From contig NZ_JAWLCI010000017.1 in the NCBI RefSeq assembly GCF_041687215.1, forward strand, positions 4,695 through 68,694: DNA of 64,000 nucleotides, given 5' to 3'. The position numbers were made by a program, and so were the translations under genes. This document shows positions 9,101 to 18,711 of this stretch, one piece after another. This stretch comes from Mariniphaga sp041687215 (GTDB taxonomy: Bacteria; Bacteroidota; Bacteroidia; Bacteroidales; Prolixibacteraceae). Below the pieces are notes generated by a model. That model was not told the DNA's origin, made no database searches, and was given only the letters and a program-made list of their open reading frames with translations. How positions within the stretch are numbered: position 1 is the stretch's first letter; every line of letters begins with the position of its first letter.

Positions 9101-10406
9101 TCAGCAGAACCGGATGTCCTTTCAAAACATTTTCCAGAATTTCCCAAACTACCGGGTCTTTGCGATCCACAATCTTTTTGGCCGATTTAACCGTTTTTAC
9201 AATCCCCCGTTCAATCAGTTTCCTGATTACAAATGGCTTGTAAAGTTCGGCAGCCATATCTTTTGGAAGACCACATTCGTGAATTTTCAGTTTCGGACCA
9301 ACCACAATAACCGAACGGGCAGAATAGTCAACACGTTTACCGAGCAGGTTTTGGCGGAAACGTCCCTGTTTCCCTTTCAAACTGTCTGAAAGTGATTTCA
9401 GTGCCCGGTTATTTTCAGTTTTTACGGCATTCGATTTTCTTGAATTATCGAAAAGCGAATCTACAGCTTCCTGCAACATTCGTTTTTCATTTCGAAGAAT
9501 AACCTCAGGCGCTTTAATTTCAATCAGCCTTTTCAACCTGTTATTCCGAATGATTACCCTGCGGTACAAGTCATTCAAATCGGAGGTTGCAAACCGTCCG
9601 CCATCCAGCGGAACAAGCGGTCTTAAATCGGGAGGAATAACCGGAACAACCCGGACAATCATCCATTCGGGGCGGTTCAGGTTTTTACTTGCCCTGAATG
9701 CTTCCACTACCTGCAGGCGTTTAAGCGCTTCGTTTTTCCTCTGCTGAGAAGTTTCGGTATTTGCTTTGTGCCTCAATGTAAAAGACAAGTCATCCAAATC
9801 AATCCTGCTCAAAATTTCGTAAAGTGCCTCGGCTCCCATTTTCGCGATGAATTTATTAGGATCTTCATCATCGAGAAACTGATTGTCTTTTGGCAATGAA
9901 TCGAGTATATCGAGGTATTCTTCTTCAGTTAAGAAATCGAGTTCTTTTACCCCGTCAGTTGCTTTTACACCCGGATTAATTACTACGTAACGTTCGTAAT
10001 AAATAATAGAATCGAGCTTTTTGGTAGGTAACCCAAGCAGGTATCCGATTTTGTTTGGCAGCGAACGGAAGTACCAGATATGCGCCACCGGAACTACCAG
10101 GGCAATATGCCCCATACGTTCACGGCGAACTTTTTTCTCTGTTACTTCAACCCCACAGCGGTCGCAAACTATTCCCTTGTAACGAATTCGTTTGTATTTA
10201 CCGCAATGGCATTCGTAATCTTTCACAGGCCCGAAAATACGCTCGCAAAACAAGCCGTCCCGTTCTGGTTTATAAGTTCTGTAGTTTATTGTTTCAGGTT
10301 TCAAAACTTCGCCAAACGATCTTTCCAGAATTTCTTCGGGAGAAGACAGACTGATCGAAATTTTTGAGAAACCACCTTTTGCTTTGTTATCTTTTCTGAA
10401 TGCCAT
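6150..10406 (-). CDS. rpoC: DNA-directed RNA polymerase beta' subunit
   Basis: The 1418-residue catalytic beta' subunit. The N-terminal zinc-binding region reads CHCGKY ... CDRCGVEV, the active-site motif that holds the catalytic magnesium ions is NADFDGDQMAVH, and the second zinc site lies around CESKVGVCAKCYGR. The length is normal for Bacteroidota. It follows rpoB after 52 bases and precedes DUF3467 by four bases. No truncation or insertion is seen. Confidence 0.98.
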   Translation of the reverse strand: MAFRKDNKAKGGFSKISISLSSPEEILERSFGEVLKPETINYRTYKPERDGLFCERIFGPVKDYECHCGKYKRIRYKGIVCDRCGVEVTEKKVRRERMGHIALVVPVAHIWYFRSLPNKIGYLLGLPTKKLDSIIYYERYVVINPGVKATDGVKELDFLTEEEYLDILDSLPKDNQFLDDEDPNKFIAKMGAEALYEILSRIDLDDLSFTLRHKANTETSQQRKNEALKRLQVVEAFRASKNLNRPEWMIVRVVPVIPPDLRPLVPLDGGRFATSDLNDLYRRVIIRNNRLKRLIEIKAPEVILRNEKRMLQEAVDSLFDNSRKSNAVKTENNRALKSLSDSLKGKQGRFRQNLLGKRVDYSARSVIVVGPKLKIHECGLPKDMAAELYKPFVIRKLIERGIVKTVKSAKKIVDRKDPVVWEILENVLKGHPVLLNRAPTLHRLSIQAFQPVMIEGKAIQLHPLVCTGFNADFDGDQMAVHLPLGNAAILEAQLLMLASHNLLNPANGAPIQVPSQDMVLGLYYMTKPREGSKGEGMTFYSPEEVKIAYDERAVGLHSIVKVKVEDVDENGEYFKHIIETTVGRILFNEYVPRKVGYINQLLTKKSLRTIISDVFKRCGNAETVAFLDAIKDLGYHMAYRGGLSFNIDDVIIPEDKETIVGSGYEEVEEVIANYNMGFITNNERYNQVIDIWTHANSKLTHSVMKTISTDKQGFNSIYMMLDSGARGSKEQIRQLCGMRGLMAKPQKSGSTGSQIIENPILANFKEGLSVLEYFISTHGARKGLADTALKTADAGYLTRRLVDVSQDVIISEEDCGTLRGLVAAAIKNNEEIVASLPERIVGRTSVHDIYHPLNGDLIIKSGDTITEEVAAAIDESPIETVEIRSVLTCESKVGVCAKCYGRNLATGYMVQKGEAVGVIAAQSIGEPGTQLTLRTFHVGGIAGNISAQSAVEARYDGYVEIEELRAVENKGDDGKPVDIVVSRLAELKIIDKNTQIPLSTHSIPYGSKLYVKNGDEIRKGKLICEWDPFNGVIITEFDGKIEFENLIESVTFREESDEQTGYSEKVIIETRDKTKNPTLKIMDKDGTMIRSYNLPVGGHISVAQGQTVKAGTVLVKIPRAAGKAGDITGGLPRVTELFEARNPSNPAVVSEIDGEVSLGKIKRGNREIIITSKTGDVKKYLVPLSKQILVQENDYIRAGTSLSDGATTPSDILGIKGPTAVQEYILNEVQDVYRMQGVKINDKHFEVIIRQMMRKVEIDDPGDTRFLEKQIVDKNEFLSENDWIWNKKVVIEPGDAEGLKAGQIISARRMRDENSQLRRKDKKLVEARDAIPATSSQILQGITRAALQTRSWLSAASFQETTKVLNEAAINGKTDYLDGLKENVICGHLIPAGTGLKEYKNLIVGSKEEYDRLIDMKK

Positions 10407-10458
10407 AATTCTAATTAAAAATCATTATAACAGAACCAAAATACAGGAAGATTGGAAA

Positions 10459-13400
10459 TTATTCCATCTTAATGCTGAGGCCAAGACCTCTGAGTTCGTG
10501 TAGCAGTACATTGAGCGATTCCGGAATACCGGGTTGCGGCATGGGTTCACCTTTAACAATGGACTCGTAAGCTTTTGCCCTTCCCATCACATCATCAGAT
10601 TTCACGGTAAGAATTTCCTGCAAAATATGAGATGCACCGAAGGCTTCGAGTGCCCAAACTTCCATTTCCCCGAAACGCTGGCCACCAAACTGTGCTTTAC
10701 CACCCAATGGTTGTTGTGTAATGAGCGAGTATGGGCCAATGGAACGGGCGTGCATTTTATCTTCAACCATGTGCCCCAGTTTCATCATGTAAATGACTCC
10801 AACTGTTGCCTGCTGGTCAAAAGGTTCACCGGTTTCACCATCGTGAAGTACTGTTTTACCAAAACGTGGTAATCCTGCTTTATCGGTATATTCCGAAATT
10901 TCTTCAAGTGTAGCACCGTCAAAAATCGGAGTTGCAAATTTCAACCCTAATTCTTTGCCTGCCCATCCCAGAACAGTTTCGTAAATCTGTCCCAGATTCA
11001 TCCTCGAAGGTACACCCAGCGGGTTCAATACAATGTCAACAGGTGTTCCGTCTGCAAGAAAAGGCATATCTTCCTGGCGAACCACACGCGAAACAATACC
11101 TTTGTTTCCGTGGCGGCCTGCCATTTTATCGCCAATTGAAAGCTTCCGTTTTTTAGCAATAAAAATTTTCGCTAATTGAATAATACCGGCAGGCAGTTCA
11201 TCACCAATGGTTACATTGTATCTTTCACGTCTTGAAAAAGCTTCAGCTTCCTTGTGCTTCATGATGTAATTGTTAATCACCCTGAAGATCAAGTCGTTTT
11301 TATCTTTATCGGTTGTCCATTTTGCCGGATTAACCGAGATGTAATCTAATTCCTGAAGTTGTTTCAAAGTGAATTTCACACCTTTGGGAATAACTTCAGT
11401 TCCGTAGTAATCTTTTACTCCCTGCGAAGTTTTTCCACTAACAAGAGTAAAAAGTTTATCTTCCAAACGTGCCCTCAAGGCAGCAATTTCCCGATCGAAA
11501 TTTTCATCGATTTGATCGAGTAGCGTTTTTGTGGCAGTTTTACCTTTTTTGTCTTTGGCTACCCTGGAGAATAATTTTTTATCGATTACAATACCGGACA
11601 ATGACGGAGAAGCTTTTAACGAAGCATCTTTCACATCACCGGCTTTATCTCCGAAAATAGCACGCAGCAATTTTTCTTCCGGTGAGGGATCTGATTCCCC
11701 TTTCGGAGTAATTTTACCGATAAGAATGTCGCCGGGTTTTACATCGGCGCCAATACGAATAAGCCCATTCTCGTCGAGATTTTTTGTAGCTTCTTCACTC
11801 ACGTTTGGAATATCGGAGGTAAATTCCTCCAGCCCTCGTTTGGTATCGCGAACTTCAAGACTGTATTCATCCACATGAACTGAAGTAAATACATCTTCGC
11901 GCACTATACGTTCCGAAATAACTATGGCATCTTCGTAGTTATACCCCTGCCAGGGCATAAAAGCCACCATAAGGTTGCGGCCAAGAGCAAGTTCTCCTTT
12001 TTCTGTTGCATAACCTTCCGAAAGAATTTCGCCTTTTGAAATCCTTTGTCCTTTAAGAACAATAGGTTTCAAATCAACAGTAGTTCCCTGGTTGGTTTTG
12101 GTATATTTTTGCAGCGGATAAGTTACCACTTCCGGATCGAAACTAACAAAACGATCGTCATCGGTAACATCGTACCGAACAATGATTTGTGTTGCATCAA
12201 CATATTCCACAACACCATCGCCTTCTGCCTGAATGAGCACCCTGGAATCTGAAGCAGCCCTGGCTTCCAAACCTGTTCCTACAATAGGTGATTCAGGGCG
12301 AAGCAGTGGAACTGCCTGACGCATCATGTTCGATCCCATCAGTGCACGGTTGGCATCGTCGTGTTCCAAAAATGAAATAAGCGATGCAGCCACCGAGGCA
12401 ATCTGGTTTGGGCCAACGTCCATCAGGTCAACTTCTTCCTTGTCAATTAAGGGATAGTCGCCATCGAGCCTTGATTTTACTTTTTGATTCATGAAGAATC
12501 CATCAGAATCGATAGGCGCGTTGGCCTGGGCAATAATTTTACCTTCTTCTTCTTCTGCTGTTAAATAAACTGAACCTGCATCGGAAAGGTCAACTTTTCC
12601 GTCGGTAACTTTACGGTACGGGGTTGAAATAAACCCGAGGTCAGTAATTTTTGCAAAAACACAAAGAGAGGATATCAAACCGATATTCGGTCCTTCAGGA
12701 GTTTCTATCGGGCACAACCTTCCGTAATGCGTGTAGTGCACGTCGCGTACTTCGAAACCGGCTCTTTCTCTGGATAAACCACCTGGTCCCAATGCCGACA
12801 TACGGCGTTTATGAGTCATTTCGGCCAACGGGTTGGTCTGATCCATAAATTGCGACAAAGCGTTGGTTCCAAAGAAAGAATTGATAACCGAAGACAGTGT
12901 TTTTGAATTAATCAAATCTATTGGAGTAAACACCTCGTTATCACGCACATTCATTCTTTCGCGAATGGTGCGAGCCATACGGGCTAAACCAATACCGAAC
13001 TGGTTGTACATTTGTTCTCCAACTGTACGAACACGGCGGTTGCTCAGGTGGTCAATATCATCCACATCCGTTTTGGAATTTACCAATTGAATGAGGTACC
13101 TGATAATTTCGATTATATCTTCCTTGGTCAGAACGCGAATATCCGAGTCAACTTCAAGACCCAGTTTCTTGTTAATTCTGTACCGTCCAACTTCTCCCAG
13201 GTCGTAGCGTTTATCAGAGAAAAATAATTTGTCTATGACATCGCGTGCCGTGGCTTCATCGGGCGGTTCAGCATTTCGTAACTGCCGGTAGATATGAAGA
13301 ACAGCTTCTTTTTCGGAGTTACAAGGGTCTTTTTGAAGCGTATTGTAAATGATGGCGAAATCCTGTTGACGTTGATCGTCTTTATGAATCAGAATAGTTT

Positions 13401-14271
13401 TCACTCCTGAATCCAGAATTTCGTCGATGTGGTCATCTTCCAAAACAGTTTCCCTGTCGATGATAACCTCATTACGCTCGATGGATACCACTTCGCCGGT
13501 ATCTTCATCAACAAAATCTTCCACCCACGATTTTAACACACGGGCAGCCAGCCTTCGTCCAACCACTTTTTTAAGCCCGGTTTTCGAAACTTTAACTTCA
13601 TCTGCCAGATCGAAAATCTCAAGGATATCCTTGTCGCTTTCGTAGCCGATGGCTCTTAAAAGTGTGGTTACCGGCAATTTCTTTTTCCGGTCGATGTATG
13701 CAAACATAACACTGTTAATGTCGGTTGCAAATTCGATCCACGATCCTTTAAAAGGGATAATCCGGGCTGAATAAAGTTTGGTGCCATTGGCATGCAAACT
13801 TTGCCCAAAGAAAACGCCCGGAGACCGGTGCAACTGCGATACAATAACCCGTTCGGCACCATTAATAATAAAGGTACCTTTTTCGGTCATGTAGGGCACA
13901 GTTCCCAGATAAACGTCCTGAACAACGGTATCAAAATCTTCGTGTTCAGGGTCTGTACAATACAGTTTTAACCTGGCTTTTACCGGCACACTAAACGTTA
14001 ATCCACGCTCGATACATTCGTGAATGGAATACCGCGGCGGATCTACCTGATAATCGAGAAACTCCAGAACAAAATTGTTCCGGGTATCGGTTATCGGGAA
14101 ATTTTCTTCGAATACACGCCACAGTCCTTCCTCCTTCCGCTTTTCTGGCGTAGAATTTAACTGGAAAAACTCCTTAAATGATTTAATTTGAACTTCTAAA
14201 AAGTCAGGGTAATCAAACCTTGTCTGTGTTGAGGAAAAATTTATCCTCTCGATTTTTGTATTTACTGACAT
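10459..14271 (-). CDS. rpoB: DNA-directed RNA polymerase beta subunit
   Basis: The 1270-residue beta subunit of RNA polymerase. Recognisable regions are the fork/rifampicin-pocket segment (SQFMDQTNPLAEMTHKRRMS, then LGPGGLSRERAGFEVRDVH), the C-terminal GDKMAGRHGNKGIVS and the clamp-connecting KAQFGGQRFGEMEVWALEA. The rifampicin cluster looks like wild type. The gene is separated from rplL by about 100 bases that contain a terminator-like hairpin, so its expression is probably set partly by read-through from the ribosomal-protein genes. Confidence 0.98.
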   Translation of the reverse strand: MSVNTKIERINFSSTQTRFDYPDFLEVQIKSFKEFFQLNSTPEKRKEEGLWRVFEENFPITDTRNNFVLEFLDYQVDPPRYSIHECIERGLTFSVPVKARLKLYCTDPEHEDFDTVVQDVYLGTVPYMTEKGTFIINGAERVIVSQLHRSPGVFFGQSLHANGTKLYSARIIPFKGSWIEFATDINSVMFAYIDRKKKLPVTTLLRAIGYESDKDILEIFDLADEVKVSKTGLKKVVGRRLAARVLKSWVEDFVDEDTGEVVSIERNEVIIDRETVLEDDHIDEILDSGVKTILIHKDDQRQQDFAIIYNTLQKDPCNSEKEAVLHIYRQLRNAEPPDEATARDVIDKLFFSDKRYDLGEVGRYRINKKLGLEVDSDIRVLTKEDIIEIIRYLIQLVNSKTDVDDIDHLSNRRVRTVGEQMYNQFGIGLARMARTIRERMNVRDNEVFTPIDLINSKTLSSVINSFFGTNALSQFMDQTNPLAEMTHKRRMSALGPGGLSRERAGFEVRDVHYTHYGRLCPIETPEGPNIGLISSLCVFAKITDLGFISTPYRKVTDGKVDLSDAGSVYLTAEEEEGKIIAQANAPIDSDGFFMNQKVKSRLDGDYPLIDKEEVDLMDVGPNQIASVAASLISFLEHDDANRALMGSNMMRQAVPLLRPESPIVGTGLEARAASDSRVLIQAEGDGVVEYVDATQIIVRYDVTDDDRFVSFDPEVVTYPLQKYTKTNQGTTVDLKPIVLKGQRISKGEILSEGYATEKGELALGRNLMVAFMPWQGYNYEDAIVISERIVREDVFTSVHVDEYSLEVRDTKRGLEEFTSDIPNVSEEATKNLDENGLIRIGADVKPGDILIGKITPKGESDPSPEEKLLRAIFGDKAGDVKDASLKASPSLSGIVIDKKLFSRVAKDKKGKTATKTLLDQIDENFDREIAALRARLEDKLFTLVSGKTSQGVKDYYGTEVIPKGVKFTLKQLQELDYISVNPAKWTTDKDKNDLIFRVINNYIMKHKEAEAFSRRERYNVTIGDELPAGIIQLAKIFIAKKRKLSIGDKMAGRHGNKGIVSRVVRQEDMPFLADGTPVDIVLNPLGVPSRMNLGQIYETVLGWAGKELGLKFATPIFDGATLEEISEYTDKAGLPRFGKTVLHDGETGEPFDQQATVGVIYMMKLGHMVEDKMHARSIGPYSLITQQPLGGKAQFGGQRFGEMEVWALEAFGASHILQEILTVKSDDVMGRAKAYESIVKGEPMPQPGIPESLNVLLHELRGLGLSIKME

Positions 14272-14310
14272 GTATTTATACAGGTTAATTATATAAAATA
14301 TAAATACACA

Positions 14311-14347
14311 AAAAGGTTTAGAACCCTGCCTGACAAGATTCTAAACC
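14311..14347 (-). terminator. Attenuator-like hairpin between rplL and rpoB
   Basis: On the minus strand GGTTTAGAA and TTCTAAACC form a 9-bp stem with a 15-base loop, followed directly by TTTTTGTGT. The short stem and modest T run suggest partial termination, like the attenuator known between rplL and rpoB in Escherichia coli, where it lowers RNA-polymerase synthesis relative to ribosomal proteins. That function here is inferred by position. Confidence 0.6.
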
Positions 14348-14376
14348 ATACAACCTTAAAAAAGGTCTGATTGCGA

Positions 14377-14757
14377 TTATTTAACTTCAACTTCTGCTCC
14401 AGCTTCTTCCAACTGATTTTTAAGGGCTTCTGCCTCATCTTTGGAAATTTTTTCTTTAATTGCTTTTGGAGCCTCGTCAACCACTGCTTTGGCTTCTTTC
14501 AGACCAAGGCCGGTTAATTCTTTTACGAGTTTAACTACTGCCAGTTTTGACTGACCAGCTGCTTTCAAAATTACGTCGAATTCAGTTTGTTCTGCTGCGG
14601 TTTCACTTTCGTCGCCACCTGCTGCCGGACCTGCTACTGCTACTGCAGCTGCGGCTGGTTCAATACCGTATTCGTTTTTCAGAATTCCAGCTAATTCGTT
14701 AACCTCTTTAACAGTTAAGTTTACCAACTCTTCTGCAAGCTGTTTTAAATCTGCCAT
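14377..14757 (-). CDS. rplL: 50S ribosomal protein L7/L12
   Basis: The 126-residue stalk protein that recruits translation factors. It shows the N-terminal dimerisation helix (MADLKQLAEELVNLTVKEVN), an alanine/glycine-rich hinge around residues 35-55, and the globular C-terminal domain (FDVILKAAGQSKLAVVKLVK and GLGLKEAKAVVDEAPK). Length and architecture are normal. It follows rplJ by 33 bases and precedes the rpoB attenuator. Confidence 0.98.
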   Translation of the reverse strand: MADLKQLAEELVNLTVKEVNELAGILKNEYGIEPAAAAVAVAGPAAGGDESETAAEQTEFDVILKAAGQSKLAVVKLVKELTGLGLKEAKAVVDEAPKAIKEKISKDEAEALKNQLEEAGAEVEVK

Positions 14758-14790
14758 TTTTATTTGTTTTTTAAAGATTTCTAAAAAAAA

Positions 14791-15309
14791 TTATTCTCTC
14801 TCTTTCAGTGTTTCAAGAACACCATGTATTGTATTACCACCAGACTGCAATTGTGAGAGTAATGTTTGCATTGGTGATTGTAACAGGGCAACAACATCGC
14901 CGATAAGTTCATTTTTGGATTTCACTGCAATAAGTGCATCGAGTTGGTCAGCACCCATATAAACAGCTTCCTCAACATAAGCAGCCTTTAAAACAGGCTT
15001 TTTACGTTTTTTACTAAAGTCTTTTATCAGTTTTGCAGGCACGTTCCCGGTTTCGGTGAACATAACCGATGTGTTTCCCTTGAGCGCGTCGTAAAGCTCT
15101 TCGGCATTCTTCGCAGAACTTTCCAAAGCTTTACGCAGTAGGGTGTTTTTTGTAACAACCAGTTTTACGTCTTGTTTGAAGCACAGTCTCCTTAAATCGC
15201 TGGTATCTTCAGCATTTAAACCACTAATGTCAGCAAGGTAAAAATGGCTGTACGAATCAATCTGATCCTTTAGGTTATTAATAATAACTTGTTTTTCTGT
15301 ACTTTTCAT
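14791..15309 (-). CDS. rplJ: 50S ribosomal protein L10
   Basis: A 172-residue L10 protein, the base of the ribosomal stalk that holds the L7/L12 dimers. Typical segments are YLADISGLNAEDTSDLRRLC, VVTKNTLLRKALE and GNTSVMFTETGNVPAKLIKD, with a C-terminal helix that binds L7/L12. The start is separated from the rplA stop by only two bases, indicating translational coupling. L10 often represses its own operon through the mRNA leader; no leader of that kind fits into this two-base gap. Confidence 0.97.
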   Translation of the reverse strand: MKSTEKQVIINNLKDQIDSYSHFYLADISGLNAEDTSDLRRLCFKQDVKLVVTKNTLLRKALESSAKNAEELYDALKGNTSVMFTETGNVPAKLIKDFSKKRKKPVLKAAYVEEAVYMGADQLDALIAVKSKNELIGDVVALLQSPMQTLLSQLQSGGNTIHGVLETLKERE

Positions 15310-15311
15310 TT

Positions 15312-16016
15312 CTACTCTGTTTTGTCAGAAACTGACTTTGGTTCAACTTTAATACCAGGGCTCATGGTACTGGAGAGATAGATGCTCTTTACATAGGTAC
15401 CTTTTGCGGCTACAGGTTTTAATTTGATGATGGTTTTGATGAACTCAACGGCATTTTCTCTAATCTTTTCCGGAGGAAAAGAAATTTTACCGATTGAAGT
15501 GTGTACAATACCAAATTTATCTACTTTAAAATCAATTTTACCCTGTTTCACTTCGCTTACTGCTTTGCCCACTTCCATGGTAACAGTTCCGCTTTTGGGG
15601 TTAGGCATTAAACCTCGGGGACCTAAAATACGTCCCAACTGACCGACTTTTCCCATAACAGGAGGCATGGTAATAACCACGTCAACATCGGTCCAGCCAC
15701 CTTTGATTTTTTCGATATAATCATCTAAACCTACAAAATCCGCTCCGGCTTCTTTGGCTTCGTCCTCTTTATCAGGAGTTACCAAAGCGAGCACTCGAAT
15801 ATCTTTTCCGGTTCCATGGGGTAAAGAAACTACGCCTCTAACCATCTGGTTAGCTTTTCTTGGGTCAACTCCCAGTCTTACGTCAATATCAACTGAAGCA
15901 TCGAACTTGGTGAAGGTAATTTCCTTTACCAGTTGAGCTGCTTCATCAATTGAGTAAGCTTTTGCTTTATCGAGTTTATCAAGAGAAGCTTTTTTATTTT
16001 TCGTAATTCTGCCCAT
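15312..16016 (-). CDS. rplA: 50S ribosomal protein L1
   Basis: L1 protein of 234 residues, with the motifs GVVSLPHGTGKDIRVLAL, PVMGKVGQLGRILGPRGLMP and NPKSGTV. I place the start at the ATG at 16016 (MGRITKNKKASL), which leaves a 16-base gap to rplK. A longer reading from 16055 would add 13 basic residues foreign to L1 and overlap rplK by 23 bases. L1 binds the L1 stalk of 23S rRNA and commonly regulates the rplKA transcript. Confidence 0.96.
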   Translation of the reverse strand: MGRITKNKKASLDKLDKAKAYSIDEAAQLVKEITFTKFDASVDIDVRLGVDPRKANQMVRGVVSLPHGTGKDIRVLALVTPDKEDEAKEAGADFVGLDDYIEKIKGGWTDVDVVITMPPVMGKVGQLGRILGPRGLMPNPKSGTVTMEVGKAVSEVKQGKIDFKVDKFGIVHTSIGKISFPPEKIRENAVEFIKTIIKLKPVAAKGTYVKSIYLSSTMSPGIKVEPKSVSDKTE

Positions 16017-16032
16017 CTTAAAAGATTTAATT

Positions 16033-16476
16033 TTAATTTTTGAATGGCGAAGCACCTTTTACGGTGATTCCCATACTTCTGGCAGTTCCAGCTACCATTC
16101 TCATTGCCGATTCAACCGTAAAGCAATTCAAATCAGCCATTTTTACTTCTGCAATTTGTTTTACCTGTTCCCAGGAAACTGCAGCAACTTTGCTGACATG
16201 TGGTTCTGCTGAACCTTTTTTTACTTTAGCTGCTTCGAGCAACTGAACGGCTACGGGAGGTTGTTTTATAATAAAGTCAAACGACTTGTCGCTGTAAACA
16301 GTAATAATTACCGGAAGAATTTTTCCGGCCTGGTCTTGTGTACGACCGTTAAACTGTTTACAAAACTGCATTATATTAACTCCCTTGGCACCTAATGCTG
16401 GTCCCACCGGTGGTGACGGATTTGCCGCCCCACCTTTAATTTGTAATTTAATTAATCCAGCAACTTCTTTCGCCAT
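16033..16476 (-). CDS. rplK: 50S ribosomal protein L11
   Basis: The 147-residue L11 shows the N-terminal proline-rich signature GGAANPSPPVGPALGAKGVN and the C-terminal 23S-rRNA-binding part ending AGTARSMGITVKG. It forms the GTPase-associated centre and is needed for the Rel stringent response; a rel gene is also present in this window at 46.6 kb. It lies between nusG (21-base gap) and rplA. Confidence 0.97.
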   Translation of the reverse strand: MAKEVAGLIKLQIKGGAANPSPPVGPALGAKGVNIMQFCKQFNGRTQDQAGKILPVIITVYSDKSFDFIIKQPPVAVQLLEAAKVKKGSAEPHVSKVAAVSWEQVKQIAEVKMADLNCFTVESAMRMVAGTARSMGITVKGASPFKN

Positions 16477-16497
16477 AAATAAAATTATAAAGCGTTA

Positions 16498-17046
16498 CTA
16501 TTCCTTTTCAACTTGCATGAAGCTAAGTTCCAAAGGCGTTTTACGTCCAAAAATCTTCACCATTACCTGCAGCTTTTTCTTCTCTTCATTGATTGCCTCA
16601 ATGGTTCCGTTAAAGCCGTTAAATGGTCCGTCGATTACTTTTACGGTTTCTCCCACTACGAATGGAATATTCAATTCTTCGTCGGTTTCAGCAAGTTCAT
16701 CCACTCTACCCAAAATCCTGTTCACTTCATTTTGCCTCATTGGTACCGGATCTCCACCTTTCGTGTCGCCAAGAAATCCTATAACATTGGGCACATTCCG
16801 TAACGTATGTGCCACTTCTCCTACCAATGTAGCTTCAATCAGAACATAGCCTGGGAAAAAGTTTCGTTCTTTGCTGATTTTTTTACCGTTTCGGATTTGA
16901 TAAACCTTTTCCGTAGGTATTAAAACCTGCTCAACAAAACCCTTCAGATCACCATTTGCGATTTCGTTTTCGATATATTCTTTTACTTTCTTCTCTTTAC
17001 CTCCAATTGCACGAAGAACATACCATTTTTTTGTTGTGTCGCTCAT
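16498..17046 (-). CDS. nusG: Transcription termination/antitermination protein NusG
   Basis: The 182-residue NusG has the N-terminal NGN domain (WYVLRAIGGKEKKVKEYIEN, then FFPGYVLIEA) and the C-terminal KOW domain (VGETVKVIDGPFNGFNGTIE). It binds RNA polymerase and modulates pausing, Rho termination and coupling to the ribosome. The place between secE and rplK is the standard one in bacteria. Confidence 0.97.
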   Translation of the reverse strand: MSDTTKKWYVLRAIGGKEKKVKEYIENEIANGDLKGFVEQVLIPTEKVYQIRNGKKISKERNFFPGYVLIEATLVGEVAHTLRNVPNVIGFLGDTKGGDPVPMRQNEVNRILGRVDELAETDEELNIPFVVGETVKVIDGPFNGFNGTIEAINEEKKKLQVMVKIFGRKTPLELSFMQVEKE

Positions 17047-17066
17047 TTTTGATCTCCGGGTTTCAA

Positions 17067-17258
17067 TTAATAAAACAATCCATAAATTAACTCCATCATG
17101 TTTCTGAATGACAGATCCATAACGAAAATTAAGAGTGATATAATAAAGGAAGCAACCATTACAACCAATGCACTGCTTTGCAGTTCTTTCCAGGTAGGCC
17201 AGGTCACTTTGTGAACCAGTTCATCGTAAGCCTCCTGCAAATAAATTTTTAATTTCAT
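17067..17258 (-). CDS. secE: Preprotein translocase subunit SecE
   Basis: A short SecE of 63 residues with an amphipathic N-terminal helix (YLQEAYDELVHKVTWPTWKE, the conserved VTWPTW motif) and one transmembrane helix (SSALVVMVASFIISLLIFVM). SecE clamps SecY in the inner-membrane translocon. The single-TM form is typical of Bacteroidota. Its start lies 22 bases downstream of a tRNA-like element described separately. Confidence 0.95.
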   Translation of the reverse strand: MKLKIYLQEAYDELVHKVTWPTWKELQSSALVVMVASFIISLLIFVMDLSFRNMMELIYGLFY

Positions 17259-17280
17259 TTCAACTTTTGGTTATTAATGT

Positions 17281-17340
17281 ACGGAAGGTAAGAATCGAAC
17301 TTACAAAAAAACAAAAACTCCCGTTTCGAGTTTCTTCCGT
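17281..17340 (-). ncRNA. Truncated tRNA-like element in the tuf-secE spacer
   Basis: On the minus strand these 60 bases begin with ACGGAAG and end with CTTCCGT, a perfect 7-bp acceptor stem. The 3' half contains a canonical T arm, GTAAG-TTCGATT-CTTAC (5-bp stem, 7-base loop with TTCGA), joined directly to the acceptor stem as in a true tRNA. Instead of D and anticodon arms there is one 6-bp hairpin (AAACTC/GAGTTT, loop GAAACGG) and a ten-base T-rich linker. The loop has no T33 or plausible anticodon, and no CCA is encoded. Related genomes are thought to carry tRNA-Trp at this place, so it may be a decayed tRNA or a tRNA mimic that serves as an RNase P/Z processing site between tuf and secE. 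Confidence 0.6.
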
Positions 17341-17345
17341 TAAAT

Positions 17346-17370
17346 AGTCCCGGACCTAAGGCCCGGGACT
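17346..17370 (-). terminator. GC-rich hairpin just after tuf
   Basis: On the minus strand AGTCCCGG and CCGGGACT pair perfectly and the stem continues through one G-T and two G-C pairs to a TTA loop, 11 bp in all. It is followed only by ATTT before the tRNA-like element. On the plus strand a T run follows instead. It is probably a 3'-end or processing structure that allows read-through to secE. Confidence 0.55.
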
Positions 17371-17397
17371 TCTATTTTTCAATCAGATTGTAACAGA

Positions 17398-18585
<1,188 letters not shown>

Positions 18586-18622
18586 AACTTCATCTTTTTT
18601 AATTATTATCTAAATTCATTTG

Positions 18623-18694
<72 letters not shown>

Positions 18695-18711
18695 CTTTAA
18701 ACACACAAAAA

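Noticed and set aside
16017..16055. Extended N-terminus of ribosomal protein L1
   Set aside because: It would overlap rplK and add residues not found in L1; the ATG at 16016 fits the family.
17281..17340. Intact tRNA-Trp gene
   Set aside because: The element lacks D and anticodon arms and is only 60 bases long, so it cannot be a working tRNA-Trp.
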